Below, piece by piece: positions 57,686 through 64,000 of a stretch of 64,000 nt of DNA. The notes under the pieces are model-generated. The model was not told where the DNA came from and did not search any database. It was given only the letters and a program-made list of their open reading frames with translations. Source of the DNA: Capilliphycus robustus (lineage in GTDB: Bacteria > Cyanobacteriota > Cyanobacteriia > Cyanobacteriales > Microcoleaceae); contig NZ_JAYGHR010000065.1 in NCBI RefSeq assembly GCF_034932365.1, positions 1 to 64,000 of the forward strand. Direction: 5' to 3'. Both the position numbers and the translations under genes were made by a program. The stretch's first letter is position 1; each line of letters starts with the position of its first letter.

Positions 57686-58660
57686 TCATTGGGTTAATTT
57701 TAATTTTCTCAAAATTCGTTTCAATAAATTAGGTTTTGAACTGGATTTCGGCTCCGGGGGTGGACTGGTAAAAACCGGACGATTTTCGGGTTCGTGAAGA
57801 TAGCGATAATACAGGAATAAATCACGGTAGGGAAAGGCTAAATTTTCGCCTTGACACACACTTTCAATCGTTTGAGGTTTGACTCCAATATAGTGTAAAT
57901 AGGTGAGTCGATTTCCTTTGTCATATAAAATGTGATCTTGTTCTTGGAAATGTTTAGAAGTAACGCTACACCCTGTTTTCTCACCTTCTGGTAAGCTATA
58001 GGCAAAATTATAACTCGGAATGCCTGAACGCATCACCATATAATTCAATAAGGGCTGTTCTCCCGCACCATCATATAAGATGTCAGATTCTCCATTTTGC
58101 AAGTTTGATAATATAAAATCACGAACTTCTTGATTAAATAAGCCTCGTTTAGCACCATAAAAGCCCGAACAAAAAATCTCTGAATCAATCCGCTCTTTTT
58201 CAAAGACATTCAGAAGTTTGGGAGATTGTAAATTATAAACTTTTGTGGGATCAAGGAACTGAAAATCATAAACAATCCAATCATATTCATCTAGTTTTTG
58301 AAACACGGCATCCAAAGAGTTCATTACCAGTGTATCTGCATCCATATAGATGAACTGATCAAAAGGCCCATCAAACCCACAAAAACGCCGATGGGCGCCA
58401 TAGAGTCGCAATTTGCGATTGAGTCGTTCGGGGGCTGCGGCTAACATAAATTCATCCCAACGTTGAATGGATTCAGCATCATCGTAAATGAAAACATTGG
58501 GTCGCTTTTCGATTTCTGCTGCCACTCGTTCCATGCGATCATCAAAAGGATGAATACAAACAGGCATCTCTGGGCCGAGAATCGCTTCAATACTATTCAA
58601 TAAAGCGACCAGTTGATCGTAAACGACATCATTTCCGAGTGTACAAATTCCCTTTGTCAT
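57686..58660 (-). CDS. GT8-like protein of the Npun_R2821/R2822 type (copy 3)
   Basis: This 324-residue protein starts MTKGICTLGNDVVYDQLVAL, nearly as in copy 1. DXD is in FDQFIYMDADTLVMNSLDAV. Other blocks are IFCSGFYGAKRGLFNQEVRD, GAGEQPLLNYMVMRS, DHILYDKGNRLTYLHYIGV and DLFLYYRYLHEPENRPVFT. A Pro/Ser-rich and basic tail ends the protein. It is the first of the three tandem GT genes and probably acts on the same surface glycan as its neighbours. Confidence 0.85.
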   Translation of the reverse strand: MTKGICTLGNDVVYDQLVALLNSIEAILGPEMPVCIHPFDDRMERVAAEIEKRPNVFIYDDAESIQRWDEFMLAAAPERLNRKLRLYGAHRRFCGFDGPFDQFIYMDADTLVMNSLDAVFQKLDEYDWIVYDFQFLDPTKVYNLQSPKLLNVFEKERIDSEIFCSGFYGAKRGLFNQEVRDFILSNLQNGESDILYDGAGEQPLLNYMVMRSGIPSYNFAYSLPEGEKTGCSVTSKHFQEQDHILYDKGNRLTYLHYIGVKPQTIESVCQGENLAFPYRDLFLYYRYLHEPENRPVFTSPPPEPKSSSKPNLLKRILRKLKLTQ

Positions 58661-58701
58661 CTTTTTAGTCTCCTAATAGATTGATTAACAATTTTAGGCG
58701 G

Positions 58702-59913
58702 TTATGCGATCTTTGCTGCTTTGCTTTGATATTCTTTATATTTCTTGCGAATCCATTCATTAGCAGGTTGTTCAACCCAAAAGGTGATCAATGTTGCTAA
58801 GGTGATCGAAACGCATATTGCGAAAATAATGCTTAAGTTTGGGTTTATATTGTATTGGTAAAACTGACGAATAATCACATAACCAAGATTTTGATGAATC
58901 AGATAAATGGTATAAGAAACTGTTCCGATAAAAATTAAAGGTTTGAGATTGATAAAAGATAAATATCCTTGAATGGCTAAGTACAATAATCCGATAAACA
59001 CTGCAACATAAACAGTTGTTTCCCAAGACGTTTCCCAAGAATAAGCGACTCGTTGAGCTAAAATACAAACCAGAAGAATAAACCCTCGACGCAGGGAAAA
59101 CCCATATTGTTTAATGCGATAAAGAATTAAACCAGCCACGAAAAGATGAGCATATTTAATAATCAAAACTTCTCTAAATAAATCTCGAATGCCTTGAATT
59201 GAACCCGTTCCTTCTGTCATTCCCATCTGTATTACATTATAATCTAAGACAGGAAAGTTTAAAAAAAGGCTAGTTGTTTCCTCAACACCCGGAGAAAAAA
59301 TTCCGTCTACACCCCAACGTGCGAGATACGTTTTCAGTGAATAAAACAAAGCCAGAACTAACCAACCTGTCATCACAGCTTCAACGTGTTTTAGAAGTCT
59401 GAGTTGAAAGATAACAAGCATAATAATATAGAAGAAAATCTCAACTTTTAGTGTCCAATATACCGGATCAACATGAGGAATACCGAAGAATTCTTGTAGC
59501 ATGGTTAAGTTACCTAAAGCTTCCCATAGACTCACTTGTTGTCCTGGAAGTTTAGCAATAGCCACGATGATAAATGTCAGGGCGATCGCCACCCAATAGG
59601 CCGGATAAAGACGAGCAAACCGCTTAATGATAAAATCCCAACAGCTTTTGGTTCGTTCTAATGTAATCAGAATTACAAAGCCACTGAGAAGAAAGAAAAC
59701 CTCAACCCCATGTCGCCCCATCCCAAAATAATATTTAACTTCAGGTGAGTGTTGAAATAGGGTACTATATTGACTGGTATAATGAAAGAATACCACTCCT
59801 AATGCCGCTAAACCTCGAAAAACATCGAGTTCTAAAAGTCGGTCTGAGGTTCGATTAATCATAGGAAAATTTAGAGCATCAATGCTTCTATAAAAATTTA
59901 CTAACGTAGCCAT
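58702..59913 (-). CDS. Acyltransferase 3 (OafA/NodX-type) membrane protein
   Basis: This 403-residue protein has about ten membrane segments. RLLELDVFRGLAALGVVFFHY carries the conserved RGLAA and catalytic-type His, GRHGVEVFFLLSGFVILITL contains the SGF motif, and FIIKRFARLYPAYW carries R--R--P-YW. YWTLKVEIFFYI and LIHQNLGY complete the family pattern. It O-acetylates sugars of surface polysaccharides or lipids. Its start overlaps the end of the GT10 gene by 26 bases, so translation may be coupled. Confidence 0.92.
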   Translation of the reverse strand: MATLVNFYRSIDALNFPMINRTSDRLLELDVFRGLAALGVVFFHYTSQYSTLFQHSPEVKYYFGMGRHGVEVFFLLSGFVILITLERTKSCWDFIIKRFARLYPAYWVAIALTFIIVAIAKLPGQQVSLWEALGNLTMLQEFFGIPHVDPVYWTLKVEIFFYIIMLVIFQLRLLKHVEAVMTGWLVLALFYSLKTYLARWGVDGIFSPGVEETTSLFLNFPVLDYNVIQMGMTEGTGSIQGIRDLFREVLIIKYAHLFVAGLILYRIKQYGFSLRRGFILLVCILAQRVAYSWETSWETTVYVAVFIGLLYLAIQGYLSFINLKPLIFIGTVSYTIYLIHQNLGYVIIRQFYQYNINPNLSIIFAICVSITLATLITFWVEQPANEWIRKKYKEYQSKAAKIA

Positions 59914-60859
59914 CTAACCAAGCCATTAAATTCAGCTTGTGTAGAATAATTTGTCGAGCTTCTGCGATCGCCTCTTTCGCCGCATACCAGTGTTCTGGGG
60001 TAGAAATTACTTCTTTAATAAAAGCAATTCCTTTTTCATCAATACTCGGTAAACGCAAGAAACTTCCGGGGGGTAAAAGTTTATCTGCGGCTGGCCCTCC
60101 ATAATAAATGGGTAAACACCAAGCTAATAAAGCATCCCAAAGTTTTTCACTGACATATAAATCATTTTCGGCATAATTTTCAATCGATAGATTGTAATAA
60201 TATGGAGCCATACCATACCATTTATTATTGAGAGAACCTTGAGCATTTGACCAGCTTGGTAAATTGCGACCATAGATATCAACCTCAAACTTTTGTTCGA
60301 CAATTTGTTTTAAAAAATTGAGTCTTCTTTGATGATTTTGAGAACGATTAACGCCGGATGTAATCCAAGAACAGGTTCTAATTTTTTCAGGGGATGCCAT
60401 CTCATTGAGTTCTCTAAAAGAGTTACCATGATACCAAATGGCAGGCATATAATCAGGAACGGGAGCCAACTTATCCGGCCCTGAAACATAATCACAATAC
60501 AGTTGAGCTTGCTGATAGTTATGTTGATTAATTTCTAATATTTCCTCAAGAGGAGGTTCTCTTAGTAGATAAATCATTCGTTCTTTAGGAACACCCCGAA
60601 ATTTTTCTTGAAGATTGGGTTCGGGTGGTTTAGGTTGACGCAGTTGACGAAGACGTTCTCGCAGAGATATCTTTTTTTTGGGGGTTGATTTGCGGGGAAA
60701 ATCAAACTGATAGAGGAGCAGAAAATCCGGCTGAGGAGCATTAGCTCGGATGATAATATTACCCCATTTTCCAAAGCTCTCAGGGGTTTGTTGCCACAAC
60801 CAATCACTTTGATTTGCTCCGGGATAACTGGTAATCATACCAACAGTTTTAGGGTTCAT
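59888..60859 (-). CDS. Glycosyltransferase family 10 (fucosyltransferase-like) protein
   Basis: This is a 323-residue protein. The C-terminal half has the GT10 donor-site pattern: VNRSQNHQRRLNFLKQI, VDIYGRNLPSW, YYYNLSIENYAENDLYVSEK, LWDALLAWCLPIYYGGPAAD and FLRLPS. The E-N---DYVSEKL-DA----PIYYG core is the hallmark of alpha-1,3-fucosyltransferases. The N-terminal half is variable with a basic stretch (STPKKKISLRERLRQLRQPK). The donor is probably GDP-fucose or a related GDP-sugar, which is inferred from the family. It is translated toward the acyltransferase gene with overlap. Confidence 0.87.
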   Translation of the reverse strand: MNPKTVGMITSYPGANQSDWLWQQTPESFGKWGNIIIRANAPQPDFLLLYQFDFPRKSTPKKKISLRERLRQLRQPKPPEPNLQEKFRGVPKERMIYLLREPPLEEILEINQHNYQQAQLYCDYVSGPDKLAPVPDYMPAIWYHGNSFRELNEMASPEKIRTCSWITSGVNRSQNHQRRLNFLKQIVEQKFEVDIYGRNLPSWSNAQGSLNNKWYGMAPYYYNLSIENYAENDLYVSEKLWDALLAWCLPIYYGGPAADKLLPPGSFLRLPSIDEKGIAFIKEVISTPEHWYAAKEAIAEARQIILHKLNLMAWLDGYVSKFL

Positions 60860-60894
60860 GTTTTACCTGTCTAAACATTGAATCATGTGGGCTT

Positions 60895-62913
60895 TTAAGT
60901 TGATGAGATGTTGCGATTCATCCGCAGTTTAACACTGTCTTCTATAAATTCCAAACTTTCTAGAATATGAGTTGCAGACCGATAAGACTCATTAATCAAT
61001 TCAGAACGTTCGTCTGGATCATCAATTAAATCATCTGATAATAACTGTAGGAAACCAATCATGGGATTGAGACGAGAACGAACGTCATAGGAACTTCTAA
61101 TAATGGCTTGATCACGTTCAGCTTCATCGGCAAATTGCATCGTATACAATTTAGCATATTGACCTCCTTTTGCGAGAAGTTCATCGTGGGTTCCGAGTTC
61201 TACTAATCGTCCTTTCTCTAACACTGCAATTTGATCAGCTTTTTGAACAGTAGAAAGACGGTGAGCAATTACAATGGTTGTGCGATCGCGACTCAGTTCA
61301 TCAATGGCTTCTTGAACTAATCGCTCTGAAACCGTATCTAAAGCAGAAGTTGCTTCATCTAAAATTAAAATTTCTGGATTTTTTAAGAGCGCTCTGGCAA
61401 TTGAAATCCGTTGACGTTGACCTCCAGATAATAATAAACCGCGATCGCCGATTTTTGTATGAAATCCGTCAGGTAATTGAGCAATAAATTCATAAGCATT
61501 AGCTCGTTCGGCGGCTTGAATGACTTCTTCATTTGTCGCATCGGGTTTAGCATAGGCAATATTATCCCGAACGGAAGTATTAAAGAGGAAGGTATCTTGA
61601 CTGACAATTCCCATCGCTTGTCTGAGACTTTGTAAATCAAACTCTCGCAAGTCTTGACCATCAATGCTAATTCTACCTTGAGTTGGATCGTAAAATCTCG
61701 GAACCAGATCTGCTAAAGTTGATTTTCCGGCACCTGAACCGCCCACTAAAGCCAGGGTTGTCCCTTTCGGAACAAAGACACTAATTTCCTTAAGAACGAG
61801 GCTATCCTGCCCCGGATAACCAAAGGAAATCTGCTCAAAACGAATTCCCTCTTGTAAGCTTGTAAATTGAATCGTTCCCCGACTCATAATCGGTTTATTT
61901 TTGCGGTTGAGGAAATCTTTAACAATTTCCACCCCTGCATAAGCATTCGCAAAACGACTGCGAGCGCCATTTAAGTTAGAAAGGAGGGGTAGAGTTCTAA
62001 ATAAAATGAATAAATAAGTCAAAATAACCGTTGATAAACTATCAATTCGCTCGGCAAAAAATAGGCGTCCGAGGACAACAATTAAGAGAATTACAATCAT
62101 ACTGGTAATTTCATTAATCGGCGCAATTGCCGACTCATTAATTTGATTTTGAAAGCTGACTCTCTCTCGATCAATAATTAACTTCTGCAAGCGTTTATAT
62201 TCTCGATCTTCACTGGCGACTGATTTAACCAGTCGTATTCCGCCTAATGCTTCTAAAGTTGCAATCGAATAAGCTCGAGTGACTTCTGTTAGTTTTTCTC
62301 CTAAAACTTTTGATCGTCTAATAAACAACTGATTCGATAAAACAACAATTCCCACTAAGAAGGTTGAGGCGAGGGTGAGTTCCCAAGAGATAGAAATTAA
62401 AATAATTAGATAAACTAAAATTGTAATCGATAACGTTAAAATTTGAATAATAATACTCACCGCACTGGATGTTCTGCCAATTTCTCCTGACAAGCGATTC
62501 AGAATATCTCCGACTCTGGTTTTTGAGTAATAATCTAAATCAACTTCTAGTAAAAGTTTTATTCCATCTTCTCTCATGTCAGACACTAAACTGCGTCCGA
62601 GCGAACCCGAAACCAAACCGCCAATATAATTCGTTAAATTTTTCAAGGCAACTGCCAAAATAATGCTGGCTGCCATTACCCCCAGTCGATAGCTTTCTGG
62701 AATATTTTCAAAGGGGGACAGCAAAACTTTCAGAATGGCTGCATCAGCCGATAATTGCTGTTCTTGACCCAAAAACGTGAGAACAACTGGAACAATTAAC
62801 GTGGTACTAATCCCATTAAAAATTGCTCCTGAAAACCCGAGGAGAACCGTCAGAAAAATCTTGAGTGGATAACGCCTAGCACGCTTGAAGAGAAACGGGA
62901 GATTAGAAGACAT
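60895..62913 (-). CDS. ABC exporter (HepA-like) with degenerate HisKA-like C-terminal tail
   Basis: This is a 672-residue fused membrane and ATPase half-transporter. Six membrane helices lie at about 15-320. The ATPase has Walker A GGSGAGKST, Q-loop IVSQDTFLFN, signature LLSGGQRQRISIARALL, Walker B ILILDEATSALD and the H-loop IVIAHRLST. It fits exporters of lipids or glycans such as HepA. After the usual end (about residue 595) come 75 extra residues: SSYDVRSRLNPMIGFLQLLS, then INESYRSATHILESLEFIED. They have the helical pattern of a histidine-kinase dimerisation domain (HELRTPLN-I-GF--LL), but with Tyr in place of His. It lies in the glycan cluster between the GT4 and GT10 genes. Confidence 0.92.
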   Translation of the reverse strand: MSSNLPFLFKRARRYPLKIFLTVLLGFSGAIFNGISTTLIVPVVLTFLGQEQQLSADAAILKVLLSPFENIPESYRLGVMAASIILAVALKNLTNYIGGLVSGSLGRSLVSDMREDGIKLLLEVDLDYYSKTRVGDILNRLSGEIGRTSSAVSIIIQILTLSITILVYLIILISISWELTLASTFLVGIVVLSNQLFIRRSKVLGEKLTEVTRAYSIATLEALGGIRLVKSVASEDREYKRLQKLIIDRERVSFQNQINESAIAPINEITSMIVILLIVVLGRLFFAERIDSLSTVILTYLFILFRTLPLLSNLNGARSRFANAYAGVEIVKDFLNRKNKPIMSRGTIQFTSLQEGIRFEQISFGYPGQDSLVLKEISVFVPKGTTLALVGGSGAGKSTLADLVPRFYDPTQGRISIDGQDLREFDLQSLRQAMGIVSQDTFLFNTSVRDNIAYAKPDATNEEVIQAAERANAYEFIAQLPDGFHTKIGDRGLLLSGGQRQRISIARALLKNPEILILDEATSALDTVSERLVQEAIDELSRDRTTIVIAHRLSTVQKADQIAVLEKGRLVELGTHDELLAKGGQYAKLYTMQFADEAERDQAIIRSSYDVRSRLNPMIGFLQLLSDDLIDDPDERSELINESYRSATHILESLEFIEDSVKLRMNRNISST

Positions 62914-62957
62914 AAAACGACCATCCTTGACGGAAAAACATTAACCGAGAACCCCAC

Positions 62958-64000
62958 TCAAACCGATAAACCTGCAATCACTTTTGATAGAATCACAGCC
63001 ATTGCTTCTAAGCTATAGTTCTCCACACATTTTTGTCTAGCCTGACTCCCTTTTATTTGTGCGTCTTCCCAGTTTGAAAAAATCTGGCGAATACTTTCCG
63101 CAAGCTGTTGGGGGGAGTTGGGCTTGACAACATAACCCGTATCCCCTAAAATTTCGGGAATATCTCCAACACAGGTCGATAAAACTGGTTTAGCCATTGC
63201 CATCCCATCCGTTAGTTTAAGGGGAAACTGGGCTTGAGCGGTGACGGTATCTCGTTGAGGAACAACTACCACATGAGCCGCAGCCACAACTTCCGGCATC
63301 TTCTCAACGGGACAAGGCGGTAATTTAATCATCCACTCCCCCCATTTTTCCATGAGTTGTTGATCATAATCATCATAGGGACTTCCTCCAACAATCACCA
63401 GTCGTAGATCGGGTTCATTTAATAGATCCAAGGCCATTAACACATCTTCAACGCCCTTGTGAGGTCGCGGAGCGCCGGGAAACATCAAAACTCGATATCC
63501 TCTTAACCCATAGCGTTCTCGACTGATTTCGGGGTCGTATTGTTGGGGATTAAACATCTCGGTGTCTTTGCCATTGGGAAGATAAACCCCACCAAACCGC
63601 TTTTTCAAGAACTCTGTATCAACCGTAATGGCATCAGCACGGGACACCAAACGTTCCATCCATTGCAGATAAATCGGATGATCTGACTGTCTCAATTGAC
63701 CGTCTTTTTTAAAGACATCCCGATAAAACTGCTTGAGCGAGGGTGGACGATATCTCCAGTTTTCTCCGCCACACCAGCTTAATTCCCAATCATCAATGTC
63801 AAGTATAACAGGCTTTCGAGTTAATACTTTTTTCAGTAAAGCCACACCAAAGCTCGTCGGTTTGGGTTTAACAGCCAGGACAATATCGCCATCAATTTTA
63901 TTTAACAATTGTTGAGCAGAAATAAACAGTTGGGGGTAAATTCCTCCTGGCACTGAGTCTACGGGTAAATTGGGAGGTGGAAGCGGATAAATTCGCTCAG
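62958..64000 (-). CDS. Glycosyltransferase family 4, N-terminus beyond the window
   Basis: The minus-strand frame stays open to the window edge: upstream of the first GTG at 63953 it reads RIYPLPPPNLPVDSVPGGIY without a stop. The true start therefore lies right of 64000. Visible parts are QQLLNKIDGDIVLAVKPKPT, PVILDIDDWELSW, YLPNGKDTEMFNP, RVLMFPGAPRPHKGVEDVLM (C-domain start) and VVVPQRDTVTAQAQFPLKLT. The nucleotide-sugar site region is DGMAMAKPVLSTCVGDIPEI and the end is KCVENYSLEAMAVIL. It is a GT-B retaining enzyme of the GT4 type and probably builds the surface glycan with its neighbours. The next gene, the ABC exporter, starts 44 bases downstream. Confidence 0.88.
   Translation of the reverse strand, partial: ERIYPLPPPNLPVDSVPGGIYPQLFISAQQLLNKIDGDIVLAVKPKPTSFGVALLKKVLTRKPVILDIDDWELSWCGGENWRYRPPSLKQFYRDVFKKDGQLRQSDHPIYLQWMERLVSRADAITVDTEFLKKRFGGVYLPNGKDTEMFNPQQYDPEISRERYGLRGYRVLMFPGAPRPHKGVEDVLMALDLLNEPDLRLVIVGGSPYDDYDQQLMEKWGEWMIKLPPCPVEKMPEVVAAAHVVVVPQRDTVTAQAQFPLKLTDGMAMAKPVLSTCVGDIPEILGDTGYVVKPNSPQQLAESIRQIFSNWEDAQIKGSQARQKCVENYSLEAMAVILSKVIAGLSV

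Overview
The window comes from a filamentous, non-heterocystous-looking cyanobacterium, most likely of the Oscillatoriales (Planktothrix/Oscillatoria/Lyngbya type). The evidence is the many GCGATCGC (HIP1) octamers, a psbY gene, a phycobilisome-domain protein, two FtsH proteases of cyanobacterial type, a four-ACT aspartate kinase, a XisF-like recombinase, a PEP-CTERM protein and many short dispersed palindromes. The species call is an inference from content; nothing here proves it.

Layout. 1-3.2 kb: an IS200/IS605-type end, a mutarotase-like gene, tRNA-Lys(UUU), a conserved hypothetical and clpP. 3.4-6.9 kb: an accessory cassette of three long-coiled-coil genes separated by palindromic MITE-like repeats. 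The second protein ends in a GUN4 domain and the third in an H-type lectin domain, and both share the same N-terminal segment. A damaged duplicate of the cassette, with an internal deletion of about 1.9 kb, lies at 21.0-21.5 kb with the same upstream palindrome at the same distance. 6.9-26.2 kb: mostly housekeeping genes (HGSNAT-like membrane acyltransferase, cytoplasmic alpha-amylase, htpX, argS, phycobilisome-like protein, MFS transporter, RNase D, CAP protein, permease/TIGR03943/acetyltransferase operon, lysC), with a fused remnant of a haem peroxidase and a catalase-like gene at 11.2-11.7 kb.

26.5-32.5 kb: an HTH protein derived from an IS630-type transposase, a parvulin-type isomerase, an FAD-linked oxidase, a PEP-CTERM protein, serine acetyltransferase and a gamma-glutamylcyclotransferase-like gene. 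Two of its promoter regions share a GCATAACCT-N8-CCAGACATA element. 32.5-35.5 kb: a phosphoesterase and three small or hypothetical genes, including an unannotated 22-residue membrane peptide with a strong ribosome binding site and terminator. 35.7-41.5 kb: a XisF-like serine recombinase, a glyoxalase-fold protein, and then a three-gene unit of winged-helix-like protein, P-loop ATPase and DUF1802/PD-(D/E)XK nuclease. This unit looks like a defence or DNA-processing system and is the best candidate for an undescribed system here. 41.8-44.4 kb: a PepSY-type membrane protein, a wrecked two-component system, a Uma2 nuclease and an SDR enzyme.

44.7-55.7 kb: tandem ftsH genes, a DraG-like hydrolase, a tandem pair of peptidoglycan-binding-domain genes with a conserved upstream box, small conserved genes, a gamma-carbonic-anhydrase-like protein, psbY and a Na+/H+ antiporter. 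55.7-64.0 kb: one minus-strand surface-glycan cluster with three GT8-like proteins, an acyltransferase, a GT10 protein, an ABC exporter carrying a degenerate HisKA-like tail, and a GT4 gene that runs off the right edge.

No CRISPR array, rRNA operon, prophage structural genes or complete transposase gene was seen. All family calls come from reading motifs in the translations; no database search was possible.
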